In this document: piece by piece, positions 1 to 6,550 of the stretch
How the letters are laid out: each line of letters begins with the position of its first letter
Numbering within the stretch: position 1 is the stretch's first letter
From: Bacteroidales bacterium
GTDB lineage: Bacteria > Bacteroidota > Bacteroidia > Bacteroidales > UBA932
Length of the DNA: 40,637 nucleotides
Direction of reading: 5' to 3'
NCBI GenBank assembly: GCA_017480345.1
Contig: JAFVAU010000001.1
Location: 1 to 40,637 of the forward strand
Translations under genes and position numbers: made by a program
The notes under the pieces: model-generated
Databases searched by the model: none
The model's input: the letters and a program-made list of their open reading frames with translations, nothing else
Told to the model about the DNA's origin: nothing

Positions 1-114
1 GCCTTCGGAATCGATATCCCTGAGGGATGCGCCCCGCTCTACCGATCCCGCAAGGCTCCCGCGAAGCGTCCAGGAAGGCCTAAGAAACCGAAGGCGGTGA
101 AACTGGAGAGTTAA
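1..114 (+). CDS. 3' end of a gene with a basic Pro/Lys/Arg tail (partial)
   Basis: The frame is open from the first base to a TAA at 112-114, leaving the last 37 residues of a protein that starts outside the window. The tail is rich in Lys, Arg and Pro and contains an AT-hook-like Arg-Pro-Gly-Arg-Pro-Lys-Lys stretch, which suggests nucleic-acid binding. It lies directly upstream of the phage-like cassette and may belong to it. Nothing upstream can be seen, so no function is assigned. Confidence 0.5.
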   Translation, partial: AFGIDIPEGCAPLYRSRKAPAKRPGRPKKPKAVKLES

Positions 115-308
115 TTGTACAAAAAATTGTAAAACTTACGTAAGTGAACGGGCAAGTCCCGGAATCCAATAAGTTCCTGTTCGCCCCTGTAAATTGCTGA
201 TAATGAGCGGGGGCGGACTTTTGGATATAATATAAGTGAGGGGCGGCACCTGGAAGCAGCCGCTGCCGAATGAGAAATATAGTTTAACAATTCTAAATCG
301 TAACTTTT

Positions 309-974
309 ATGCCTAAGAAGAAATCTAAGCAAAAGTACAAACCTCTAAGCGATGCCACGCCGGAGGAAATTCAGGAGGCCATGCAAATGGGCTCCTATTG
401 GCTGACCGATGAGTTGGAAGGCCATACTGAGAGCGGGGCATTCGCAGTACCATTCCTGCCGGAACCGGCCATTGAGTTTTTTCCCAAGAGAGCATACTTG
501 ACGCTGAGTTCGCCAGACTGCAAATGGAAATGGAAGGAAGGCACCAAGTTGAGTACGCTGTTCATCAACGTGATGCGAAGCGACATGGCTCACAAGCTGC
601 GCGAGTTTATTAATCAGGATAAGCCCAATGTGGCTGTAGGAAGCAGCTTTGAGCGCGACGACGCGAGCGAGGATGGATTTGATGACGCCAACGAAGTGCT
701 GGAAATTGATCCGGAAGACAGAAGGAATGGTTTCTCCGTGAAGCCGGAGATGGAATTGCTGGAAGAGCTGGAACGCGAAGAAGGCATCCGAGACAAAGGT
801 CTTAAGATTGCCCGGGCGGCAGCCAAGGCCAGCGGTGATGAGATGCTTGTGAAGTATGTGGAACTGGCGTTCTCGCTGCCCGACTACCGGGCCATCTCCA
901 AAAAGCTGAAGATTACCCAAGCGGAAGTGAGGGAATTGGAGGCGCGGTTGATAGCAATACTTTCAACCAAATAA
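309..974 (+). CDS. Possible sigma-70-like or HTH regulator of the phage-derived cassette
   Basis: A 221-residue protein with a Lys-rich N-terminus. Around residues 78-100 a segment (Thr-Lys-Leu-Ser-Thr-Leu-Phe followed by a basic helix) recalls sigma region 2. A very acidic linker spans about residues 113-140. The C-terminal 35 residues read as a helix-turn-helix (a short helix, then an Ile-Ser-Lys-Lys-Leu-like turn and a recognition helix), like region 4. There is no Cys or His metal site and no membrane segment. A TAACTTTT box touches the start codon, so the mRNA may have almost no leader. It is the first complete gene of the cassette, so a regulatory role is plausible. The sigma assignment is inference from pattern; a phage replication or small-terminase-like protein is an alternative. 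Confidence 0.4.
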   Translation: MPKKKSKQKYKPLSDATPEEIQEAMQMGSYWLTDELEGHTESGAFAVPFLPEPAIEFFPKRAYLTLSSPDCKWKWKEGTKLSTLFINVMRSDMAHKLREFINQDKPNVAVGSSFERDDASEDGFDDANEVLEIDPEDRRNGFSVKPEMELLEELEREEGIRDKGLKIARAAAKASGDEMLVKYVELAFSLPDYRAISKKLKITQAEVRELEARLIAILSTK

Positions 975-1032
975 TACTTAAAGATTTATTTAAATGGTAC
1001 CCAGGACCGTTCCTGGAATTAAAATTAAAGCA

Positions 1033-1194
1033 ATGGACTTATTAGAAAAGATTGACGAATTGAGAGCAAAAAGTGTTACACCCGAACGCTTCGAGAAGGT
1101 TTGGGGCATTAGCATCGACCAGCATCTTAAAAAGATGATGGAATTCGTCGAGCAGCAGAAGGCGATGGGTAATATCGTTGCGTCTGCGAAATAA
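1033..1194 (+). CDS. Small protein of unknown function (53 aa)
   Basis: The start at 1033 is preferred to the upstream in-frame ATG at 994 because the first 13 residues of the longer form are Pro-rich and compositionally unlike the rest. The 53-residue product is helical and charged, ending in an amphipathic helix and a short Val-Ala-Ser-Ala-Lys tail. It has no membrane segment or recognisable motif. It lies between the regulator-like gene and the lysis-like genes and is followed by a hairpin at 1246-1275. I do not recognise the family. Confidence 0.5.
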   Translation: MDLLEKIDELRAKSVTPERFEKVWGISIDQHLKKMMEFVEQQKAMGNIVASAK

Positions 1195-1245
1195 TGCAAA
1201 GTAAAGGTTAACGCCGGGTGAACCGGCAAAGTTCAAAATAGCTGT

Positions 1246-1275
1246 AAGGGCTTTCGCTTTCGGGCGAAGGCCCTT
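1246..1275 (+). terminator. Hairpin with short T-rich tail
   Basis: Two 12-base arms (1246-1257 and 1264-1275) pair with one G-T pair around a six-base loop and are followed by CTTTAT. This is a plausible intrinsic terminator between the 53-aa gene and the lysis-like genes. A second hairpin with the same AAGGGCTT.../...GGCCCTT ends closes the cassette at 3479-3518. A smaller stem (GCCGG/CCGGC, 1213-1227) lies just upstream. Confidence 0.55.
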
Positions 1276-1343
1276 CTTTATCGGGCTAGGACCCGGATGA
1301 GGATTGAAAAATATGTGTAACAAAAAATATAGGAGAAAAGAAT

Positions 1344-1652
1344 ATGAATGCAATCAATTGGACAGAGGTGATCCTGGGGCTGATGACGCTCCTGGGATGC
1401 TGCGGCTGGTTTGTGGAAGGCCGCAAGCACCGTGAAACGGCCAGGCTGCTGAACGCAGACCATAAGCTTAAAGAGATGGAGCTTGGGCAATTGTATGTAG
1501 AGCAGTTTGAGAAGAACATCGCCGAACCCCTGCGGCGTGACGTCAGGGAACTAAGGGAAAAGGTGGACAGGCTTACAGATGAGTTGGAAAGTGTTAAGAA
1601 ATGCGCTTGCTATTGTGCTGATTGCCCTAAGCGCGTCAGCGTGCTCGGTTAG
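1344..1652 (+). CDS. Membrane-anchored coiled-coil protein, spanin- or holin-like
   Basis: A 102-residue protein with one N-terminal hydrophobic segment (about residues 7-24), then a long charged coiled coil with heptad-like spacing (about residues 30-85) and a C-terminal cluster of four Cys. This topology (short cytoplasmic end, inner-membrane anchor, periplasmic coiled coil) is that of phage inner-membrane spanins; small Bacteroidetes prophage proteins with Cys-rich ends sit in the same place. A strong Shine-Dalgarno-like AGGAG precedes the start, unusual for Bacteroidetes and shared with the gene at 2465. Its 3' end overlaps the next gene by 74 bases in another frame, as in Rz/Rz1 pairs. 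The role is inferred from topology and context; a holin accessory protein is an alternative. Confidence 0.5.
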   Translation: MNAINWTEVILGLMTLLGCCGWFVEGRKHRETARLLNADHKLKEMELGQLYVEQFEKNIAEPLRRDVRELREKVDRLTDELESVKKCACYCADCPKRVSVLG

Positions 1653-2058
1653 CAAGCAGGCGGTGAAGGAAAAGACCGAGCAGCGCGTGGAGTATATGGA
1701 ATCCGTTGCTAAGGTGGATAGTGTGGTGGTTGCCATCCGTGATACAGTGCGGGAGGTGACCACAATTACTATCCGGGAGAATGAGCAGGGCGACACGCTG
1801 AGAGTGACTACCGTTACAGACCGCGAGAGGGCACGAGAACGTGACCGAACCAAGTTGCAGGATGTAAGAGTAGAGGTGAAGACGGACACTGTTTACGTGG
1901 AAAGACGGGACAGTGTTTTCGTTGAGAAGCCAATGGCTCAGGCTGGCTCGAGCGGCGGTAATCCGGTGGTGAAGTCGCTAAAATGGATCTTCTGGATTCT
2001 GGTGATGGTGGTTGTGTTGCTGGTATTGATTAAGGTAAGTAGAGTATTCAGAGTATGA
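1579..2058 (+). CDS. Lipoprotein with C-terminal membrane segment, spanin-like
   Basis: A 159-residue protein. Residues 1-22 form a signal peptide ending in a lipobox-like Ser-Ala-Ser-Ala-Cys. The middle (about 25-120) is highly charged and rich in Asp, Glu, Arg, Val and Thr, predicting an extended helical or beta region. Residues about 133-153 are a second very hydrophobic segment (Trp, Ile, Val, Leu). A lipid anchor at one end and a transmembrane helix at the other is the layout of unimolecular phage spanins, which bridge outer and inner membranes. It begins inside the upstream coiled-coil gene and overlaps the peptidase gene by four bases, so the three are translationally coupled. The role is inference; no family was recognised by sequence. 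Confidence 0.55.
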   Translation: MSWKVLRNALAIVLIALSASACSVSKQAVKEKTEQRVEYMESVAKVDSVVVAIRDTVREVTTITIRENEQGDTLRVTTVTDRERARERDRTKLQDVRVEVKTDTVYVERRDSVFVEKPMAQAGSSGGNPVVKSLKWIFWILVMVVVLLVLIKVSRVFRV

Positions 2059-2420
2059 AGTATTTCAAAATGAGTGAGTTTGCGTGCCGGTGCGGCTGCG
2101 AGGTGCCGGCATCGGCCCGAGAGAACATCGAAGGGCTGGTATCGGCCGTATTGGACCCGGTGCGGGAACGTCTGGGGAAGGCCATCTACGTGAACAGCGG
2201 GTATCGCTGCTCGAAGCATAACCTGAAGGTGGGCGGGGCCAAGGCCAGCCAGCATATAAAGGGCGAGGCGGCGGATATTCGCTGCGAGGACAACGAGCAG
2301 CTGAAGCGGCTGATTAAGGAGCAGGGCGTGTTTGACCAGATGATTGTGTATTCGACGTTTGTGCACGTGAGCTACAAGCGCGTGGGCGGGAATCGGCATC
2401 AGGTGCTGAAGAAGGTTTAA
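2055..2420 (+). CDS. Peptidase M15 family protein, endolysin-like
   Basis: A 121-residue single-domain protein of the peptidase M15 (D-Ala-D-Ala carboxypeptidase/endolysin) family, expected to cleave peptidoglycan peptides. The zinc motif is visible: His67 and Asp74 in Ser-Gln-His-Ile-Lys-Gly-Glu-Ala-Ala-Asp, and His104 in Phe-Val-His-Val. The Asn-Ser-Gly-Tyr-Arg-Cys segment at 47-52 is typical of the family, and a Cys-Arg-Cys-Gly-Cys motif near the N-terminus is common in phage-type members. There is no signal peptide, so it would need a holin or other route across the inner membrane. The start overlaps the lipoprotein stop (ATGA). With its neighbours it forms a lysis-like cassette. The enzyme family is confident; the use as endolysin is inferred. 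Confidence 0.85.
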   Translation: MKYFKMSEFACRCGCEVPASARENIEGLVSAVLDPVRERLGKAIYVNSGYRCSKHNLKVGGAKASQHIKGEAADIRCEDNEQLKRLIKEQGVFDQMIVYSTFVHVSYKRVGGNRHQVLKKV

Positions 2421-2464
2421 TTAATTTATTATCAACATTTTTAAAGTAAAAGGAGAAAAAAATT

Positions 2465-3460
2465 ATGGGAAAGGCAACAGGACAGAGTAAGAATCTGAGG
2501 GGTAAGATTGGACAGATGATCTATTATCAGCGTAAGGACGGCACCACGGTGGTGTATGAGGCGAAGGAAAAGGCGGCAACGCCGGTGCGCACGGAGGCGC
2601 AGATGCAGATTCGCACGCAGTGGAGCAACCTGGGCGCGGTGTACACGCAGTTTCACAAGACGCTGAAGAAGGGCTTCGAGGGCCTGGAGGCGGGTCTGAG
2701 CGACTACAACGCGTTTATCCAGGCGAACGTGGGGGTGTGTAAGGTGTATATCCCGAAGTGGATCCGCCTGAACGGCGGCTGCGTGCTGGCGCCGTATCTG
2801 GTGACGAGGGGCAAGATGCCGAGCGTGGCGATGTCCCGCAGTGCGGGGGACGTGCTGGTGAGCAACATTGCGCTGGGGGCGCTGGTGATTGGTGACGGCA
2901 CTACGGTGGGCGAGCTGAGCGCGGCGGTGCTGGCGTACAACGCGACGTGGCAGGAGGGCGACCAGCTGACGTTCTTCTACGGTACGCAGGAGGTGGACGA
3001 GGTGACGGGCACGCCGCGTGCGCTGATCAGCGGCTGGAAGGTGGTGCTGGACGTGACGGACGAGACGGTGCTGTGGAACGTGGTGTCGCCGACGGGGTTC
3101 TCTTCGGTTGGCGGGTACCTGGGGATGGGCGTGGCCATCTCGAGCGCGGCGGCGGTGTGGGTGCATACCCGCGAGGGCGCCGGGAGCGACGTGCAGGTGA
3201 GTACGCAGTATCTGTATGTGGACAGCGCCATCCTGGAGAGCTATCAGAACGAGGCGGCGTTTGCTGCATCGGCCGCGAGCTACGGGGGAATTAACACGGA
3301 GGAGGCGTTTCTGGATCCGCGAAGTTCTGGGCGCAGCCGTGTTTCAGGTTCCAGTGGCTCCAGTGCTAGCGGCGGCCAGACGACCGAGGGCGGTGATGAC
3401 ACCGGTGATGACACCGGCGACGACGGTGGAAACGGCGGTGGAGGCATGGATCAGAACTAG
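2465..3460 (+). CDS. Phage-associated protein (DUF6266-like) with Asp/Gly-rich tail
   Basis: A 331-residue protein. Residues 1-60 follow a pattern I associate with a Bacteroidetes phage/prophage family (DUF6266 or a relative): a Gly-Lys-Ile-Gly turn, aromatic strand, Lys-rich stretch, then Pro-Val-Arg-Thr-Glu-Ala-Gln and Asn-Leu-Gly. The middle is beta-rich, low in Cys and rich in Gly, Val, Ala and Thr, as in virion or surface proteins. The last 45 residues are low complexity: Ser/Gly/Ala then repeated Asp-Asp-Thr-Gly-Asp and Gly runs. No signal peptide is present. The start has a strong AGGAG. It is the largest gene of the cassette and is followed by a hairpin. Whether it is structural, secreted or a release substrate cannot be told from sequence. 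Confidence 0.5.
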   Translation: MGKATGQSKNLRGKIGQMIYYQRKDGTTVVYEAKEKAATPVRTEAQMQIRTQWSNLGAVYTQFHKTLKKGFEGLEAGLSDYNAFIQANVGVCKVYIPKWIRLNGGCVLAPYLVTRGKMPSVAMSRSAGDVLVSNIALGALVIGDGTTVGELSAAVLAYNATWQEGDQLTFFYGTQEVDEVTGTPRALISGWKVVLDVTDETVLWNVVSPTGFSSVGGYLGMGVAISSAAAVWVHTREGAGSDVQVSTQYLYVDSAILESYQNEAAFAASAASYGGINTEEAFLDPRSSGRSRVSGSSGSSASGGQTTEGGDDTGDDTGDDGGNGGGGMDQN

Positions 3461-3478
3461 GGGCTGGTGAGGCCGTGA

Positions 3479-3518
3479 CAAGGGCTTCTGCCCGCAGAGA
3501 TGCGGGCGGAGGCCCTTG
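3479..3518 (+). terminator. Strong hairpin closing the phage-like cassette
   Basis: Arms of 18 bases (3479-3496 and 3501-3518) match at 16 positions, the other two being G-T pairs, around a GAGA tetraloop. No T tract follows, so termination efficiency is uncertain. The ends resemble the hairpin at 1246-1275. Confidence 0.5.
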
Positions 3519-3540
3519 ATGGCGCTCGCTGCTCCAAAAA

Positions 3541-3592
3541 TTGAAAATCTTGGGAATTTTGTATTGAAAATCTTGGGAATTTTGTATCTTTG
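3541..3592 (+). promoter_or_regulatory. Duplicated 23-bp unit and promoter of the ATPase gene
   Basis: A 23-base AT-rich unit occurs twice in perfect tandem (3541-3563 and 3564-3586). The second copy runs into a consensus -7 box TATCTTTG (3585-3592), with a TTG at 3564-3566 about 18 bases upstream as the -33 element. The first copy ends in TATTGAAA instead of a -7 box. The start codon is about 50 bases downstream. Confidence 0.65.
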
Positions 3593-3644
3593 CAACCGAA
3601 ATGTATAGTTCGGAACTGTGGAGTTCGGTCATAAATAAAAGAAT

Positions 3645-4964
3645 ATGAAGTTTTTCGATAGAGAAAATGAGATTAAAAAGTTGCGGGAAATAAAGGAAAT
3701 CTCGCAACAGGCTGCTCAGTTTACAGTGCTGACGGGTCGTAGGCGTATAGGTAAGACTTCGCTGGTGATGAAGGCGTATGAGAACGAAACAATTCTTTAT
3801 TTCTTCGTGACCAGGAGTACCGAAAGTGTGCTCTGCGAGGAGTTTGTGGAGGAATTGACATCTAAGTTGCAGATTCCCATCCTGGGAAAGGTGGAACGTT
3901 TCGCAGACATCTTTGACTATGTGATGGAGATGGCTAAGACCAGACCTCTGACACTGATGATTGACGAATTCCAGGACTTTAACAGGGTGAACAGCGCCAT
4001 ATTCTCTCAGATACAGAAGATATGGGACAAAAAGAAGGGAGATGCGAAGATTAACTTGATTGTGTGCGGCTCGGTGTATTCGATGATGACCAAACTGTTT
4101 CGCGACAAGAAGGAGCCTCTGTATGGAAGGCAGACGGAGTTTATGAAGATAGAGCCTTTTGCACCCTCAGTGGTTAAAGAGATTCTGTCGTACTATTATC
4201 CCGAATATAGTAAAGAGGATCTTCTGGCTTTATACACTTATACTGGCGGCGTGGCCAAGTATGTGGAGCTGTTGATTGATGCCGGAGCTACTACGGCAGC
4301 GAAGATGCTGGAACGTATCGTGGCCAAGAACTCGTATTTCATCTATGAGGGGAAGAACATGCTGATAGAGGAGTTCGGGCGCGACTACGGCCGCTATTTC
4401 GATATATTAAAACTTATAGCAACGGGTCATAATACCCGAGGTGACATAGAGGGTATTCTGCATGCGGAAGTGGGCGGCTATATGACCCGGTTGGAGAACG
4501 ACTATGGACTGATTGCTAAGAATAAGCCTATGTTCCAGAAGTCAGCCAACAAGAATATTGTATATGCGGTGAACGATTTGTTCTTGCAGTTCTGGTTCCG
4601 TTTTATCTACAAGTACACCTATTTCATAGAGGCGAATGCTTATAAGAAATTGGCTGAGATTGTGGAACGTGACTATGAGACATACAGCGGCAAGGTGCTG
4701 GAGCGGTATTTCAAGGAGGTGATGAAGGAGAGCGAGCAATATACTCACATCGACAGCTGGTGGGACCGCAAGGGCGAGAATGAGATTGACATTATAGCGG
4801 CAGACGATTTAGCGAAGAAGGTTACTTTTTACGAAGTGAAGCGTCAACGCGATGAGTTGGATATGAAGTTGCTGAAAGACAAGGTCCAGCGTTTTATGGA
4901 GTCAACCGGCGTGTATGGAAAATATGAGGTGGGGGTTGAAGGCTTGTGTATGGAGGATATGTAA
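3645..4964 (+). CDS. ATP-binding protein, ATPase_2 plus DUF234 nuclease-like domain
   Basis: A 439-residue P-loop ATPase of the ATPase_2/DUF234 class common in archaea and Bacteroidetes. The Walker A loop (Thr-Gly-Arg-Arg-Arg-Ile-Gly-Lys-Thr-Ser) is near residue 30 and Walker B (Leu-Met-Ile-Asp-Glu-Phe) near residue 105, followed by a sensor-like Cys-Gly-Ser. A winged-helix-like middle region precedes a C-terminal PD-(D/E)XK-like core: Glu-Asn-Glu-Ile-Asp-Ile-Ile, then Phe-Tyr-Glu-Val-Lys. Such proteins are often mobile and of unknown role; the nuclease-like end suggests DNA handling or defence. It has its own promoter, is AT-richer than the flanking core genes and lacks the GGCCGAT heptamer, suggesting recent acquisition. 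The length is normal for the family. The family is confident; cellular function is unknown. Confidence 0.85.
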   Translation: MKFFDRENEIKKLREIKEISQQAAQFTVLTGRRRIGKTSLVMKAYENETILYFFVTRSTESVLCEEFVEELTSKLQIPILGKVERFADIFDYVMEMAKTRPLTLMIDEFQDFNRVNSAIFSQIQKIWDKKKGDAKINLIVCGSVYSMMTKLFRDKKEPLYGRQTEFMKIEPFAPSVVKEILSYYYPEYSKEDLLALYTYTGGVAKYVELLIDAGATTAAKMLERIVAKNSYFIYEGKNMLIEEFGRDYGRYFDILKLIATGHNTRGDIEGILHAEVGGYMTRLENDYGLIAKNKPMFQKSANKNIVYAVNDLFLQFWFRFIYKYTYFIEANAYKKLAEIVERDYETYSGKVLERYFKEVMKESEQYTHIDSWWDRKGENEIDIIAADDLAKKVTFYEVKRQRDELDMKLLKDKVQRFMESTGVYGKYEVGVEGLCMEDM

Positions 4965-5002
4965 GTAGATTGAAAATTATCTAAAAAAATGTAGATATTT
5001 AA

Positions 5003-5116
5003 TGGGTATTCATATCGGCAAAGACCAACCCGGAAGACTTCAACAGGTTCCGTAAATTGGGTCTGAGTAACTTTGACTTGATGAAAACAGATTTTCTGGT
5101 ACGGTATTTCGATTAG
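5003..5116 (+). pseudogene. 3' remnant of an ATPase-like gene
   Basis: An open stretch of 37 codons with no start ends in TAG at 5114. It reads as a protein C-terminus (Ser-Ala-Lys-Thr-Asn-Pro-Glu-Asp-Phe-Asn-Arg-Phe-Arg, then a Leu-Val-Arg-Tyr-Phe-Asp end). A TAA at 5000-5002 precedes it. The 12 bases to the next start fit an operon in which an ATPase precedes a TOPRIM/DUF4276-like protein. The ATPase identity is inferred mainly from what follows. Confidence 0.4.
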
Positions 5117-5127
5117 GTGTGAGAGAT

Positions 5128-5184
5128 ATGAGGAAGGTTGCTGTATATGTAGAGGGGATGACGGAACTGGTTTTCGTCTATCAT
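5128..5184 (+). pseudogene. 5' remnant of a DUF4276/TOPRIM-like gene
   Basis: Nineteen codons beginning Met-Arg-Lys-Val-Ala-Val-Tyr-Val-Glu-Gly-Met-Thr-Glu match the start of DUF4276/OLD-type TOPRIM proteins, where Val-Glu-Gly-x-Thr-Glu carries the catalytic Glu. The likeness ends where a REP-like palindrome begins (about 5185), so the gene has been truncated. It follows an ATPase-like 3' remnant, as in two-gene ATPase plus TOPRIM defence modules. Confidence 0.5.
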
Positions 5185-5216
5185 TCCGTCATGCCCGGCT
5201 TTGTCCGGGCATCTCA
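5185..5216. repeat. REP-like palindrome (single)
   Basis: ATGCCCGG and CCGGGCAT form a perfect 8-bp stem with a six-base loop (5191-5212), in the context CGTCAT...ATCTC. It covers the stop codon of the DUF2442 gene and marks where the TOPRIM remnant breaks off. A paired version of the same element lies inside the alkD gene at 17525-17580. Confidence 0.65.
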
Positions 5217-5458
5217 GCCGGAACCCCTTGTTCGTAGAGGTATTCGGGCGCAAATCCAATCTCATTATTCCAATCGACAGTCCAGCCGTCGAGGGTAAAG
5301 TTGCGGAAGTATTCCGGATTCTGGAGTTTCGTGAAAATGCCCTTATCGTAGATACTGGAGAAGTCGAAAGTGCGCACATCACCATTGCTGAATGTGAGTT
5401 TCAGCAGGTAACCGGAGATATACTCGGCAGCGGTGACGTGTAAGAACTCTGTATTCAT
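5189..5458 (-). CDS. DUF2442 domain-containing protein
   Basis: An 89-residue protein starting at Met-Asn-Thr-Glu-Phe; the longer frame to 5527 crosses its own promoter and is rejected. The sequence follows the DUF2442 pattern: an N-terminal strand with Tyr-Leu-Leu-Lys-Leu-Thr-Phe-Ser-Asn-Gly, an Arg-Thr-Phe-Asp-Phe strand, a Phe-Thr-Lys-Leu-Gln segment and a Trp-Asn-Asn-Glu-Ile-Gly-Phe-Ala-Pro-Glu-Tyr-Leu-Tyr end. The last 12 residues (after Tyr-Glu-Gln-Gly-Val) are encoded by the REP-like palindrome and its edge, so the natural C-terminus may have been altered. DUF2442 proteins are small and often sit near toxin-antitoxin or mobile genes; the function is unknown. Confidence 0.8.
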   Translation of the reverse strand: MNTEFLHVTAAEYISGYLLKLTFSNGDVRTFDFSSIYDKGIFTKLQNPEYFRNFTLDGWTVDWNNEIGFAPEYLYEQGVPAEMPGQSRA

Positions 5459-5515
5459 TCGTTTACTCCAGGGGCTTAATTTTGTCAAACGGCTGGACTT
5501 GTGCCCTGAATAATG

Positions 5516-5546
5516 CAAAGATAGCAACTTCTTGGGACATCGGCAA
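5516..5546 (-). promoter_or_regulatory. Promoter of the DUF2442 gene
   Basis: On the minus strand the -7 box TATCTTTG lies at 5523-5516 and a TTG at 5546-5544, 20 bases apart. The predicted leader is about 50 bases. Confidence 0.6.
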
Positions 5547-5631
5547 ATTGGAGACGAATAATCAATTACGAACCCGGATTTGAGTATCTTGAGAATTTGC
5601 GCTAACTTAGTTTTCGGAATAATTGCATGGT

Positions 5632-6294
5632 ATGAAACAAGAAGAATTCATCATTTCGGGCAAAAGCTGTTGGCTCACCACGTTTGGGGAGCCGCGGGTA
5701 GTGCTGGTGGAGCCCATCGACTGCAACGACCTGGATTTCCTGGGGCGGGAGACGGATTACCTCATCGACAATGGCCTCACGGACTTCGCTTTAGCTACGT
5801 TCCTCATCGAGGATTGGAATGCGGAGCTAACCCCGTGGAAGGCGGCGCCGGTCTTTGGCAAGGAGCCTTTTGGCGATGGGGCCGGGAAGACCCTCAGGTT
5901 CATCACGGAAGAACTCCTTCCGCGCCTCCAAAGTCCCTCAAAGGTCATCCTTGGCGGCTACTCGCTATCGGCCCTCTTCGCGCTCTGGGCGGGCTATGAG
6001 ACCGACGTCTTCACCGCCATTGCCGCCGCATCTCCATCCGTCTGGTACCCCGGATGGATGGATTTTGCCAGGACGCATACCCCAATAGCCTCCAGAATCT
6101 ACCTCAGCCTCGGCGATGCAGAGGAAAAGACCCGCAACCGCGTCATGGCCACCGTGGGGGGCTGTATCGGGGAACAGGCGTCGCTCCTTGAGAGACAAGG
6201 CATCGAAACCACCCTCGAATGGAATCCCGGTAATCATTTCAAGGAGGCCGATATCCGCACGGCTAAAGCCTTTCTCTGGGCGGCAGGGGTCTGA
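5632..6294 (+). CDS. Putative esterase, alpha/beta hydrolase fold
   Basis: A 220-residue cytoplasmic alpha/beta hydrolase. The nucleophile elbow Gly-Tyr-Ser-Leu-Ser is near residue 109, a Leu-Gly-Asp-Ala candidate acid near residue 161, and the catalytic His in Asn-Pro-Gly-Asn-His-Phe near residue 201. The substrate is unknown; the fold resembles the Esterase D-like/PF00756 group. The ATG at 5632 is used; a TTG nine bases upstream is in frame but less likely. The last about 40 codons are repeated at 15821-15959 with roughly 90% identity, and the stop codon is followed within four bases by a fragment of a peroxiredoxin gene. This is therefore the left copy of a rearranged esterase-GNAT-peroxiredoxin locus, and its final two residues differ from the probable ancestral end. 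Confidence 0.75.
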   Translation: MKQEEFIISGKSCWLTTFGEPRVVLVEPIDCNDLDFLGRETDYLIDNGLTDFALATFLIEDWNAELTPWKAAPVFGKEPFGDGAGKTLRFITEELLPRLQSPSKVILGGYSLSALFALWAGYETDVFTAIAAASPSVWYPGWMDFARTHTPIASRIYLSLGDAEEKTRNRVMATVGGCIGEQASLLERQGIETTLEWNPGNHFKEADIRTAKAFLWAAGV

Positions 6295-6298
6295 ACAA

Positions 6299-6421
6299 AT
6301 GTACGGCAAAACCACCATGGGCACCCTTCGCCGCACCTTCATCTTCAACGAAGCCGGCATCCTGGAGCGCATCATCGAAAAGGTCGACACCAAAAACGCC
6401 GCAGAGCAAGTTCTGGCGTAA
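6299..6421 (+). pseudogene. 3' fragment of a bcp-type peroxiredoxin gene
   Basis: Forty codons matching the C-terminal end of the complete peroxiredoxin at 16377-16829. The first about 48 bases are identical and the rest diverge at scattered positions. The active-site Cys region is missing. It directly abuts the esterase stop codon, so the GNAT gene and the 5' part of bcp have been lost from this copy. A short protein could be made from the ATG at 6299 but would be inactive. Confidence 0.85.
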
Positions 6422-6452
6422 GCGCTCTTCGGGCTAGTCTTTGGGGCACTTT

Positions 6453-6544
6453 GGTGCTCCTACCGGTCCATCGATCTGTACCTCTATGTGCAAAAATGGC
6501 CGATTTTGACGATACTCTGCCGGGTGCGTGGACCGGTATGTGCA
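6453..6544. repeat. 92-bp repeat, copy A
   Basis: Matches copy B at 9299-9390 over the full 92 bases at about 85%, in the same orientation. Both have outer inverted arms (ACCGGTCCA...TGGACCGGT), a central AAAAATGGCCGATTTT core, and a short direct repeat (ATGTGCA twice here, TGCGCA twice in copy B). No coding potential is seen. The two copies bracket the frameshifted genes, orphan operon and hipB block. Confidence 0.8.
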
Positions 6545-6550
6545 ACCATA

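Noticed and set aside
114-308. Minus-strand open frame of 73 codons and a 12-bp palindrome (ACTTACGTAAGT, 135-146)
   Set aside because: The frame has no promoter or recognisable composition; the palindrome is single-copy here and its role cannot be supported.
3541-3586. Possible start of a CRISPR array
   Set aside because: Only two adjacent 23-bp units without spacers; better explained as a tandem duplication at a promoter.
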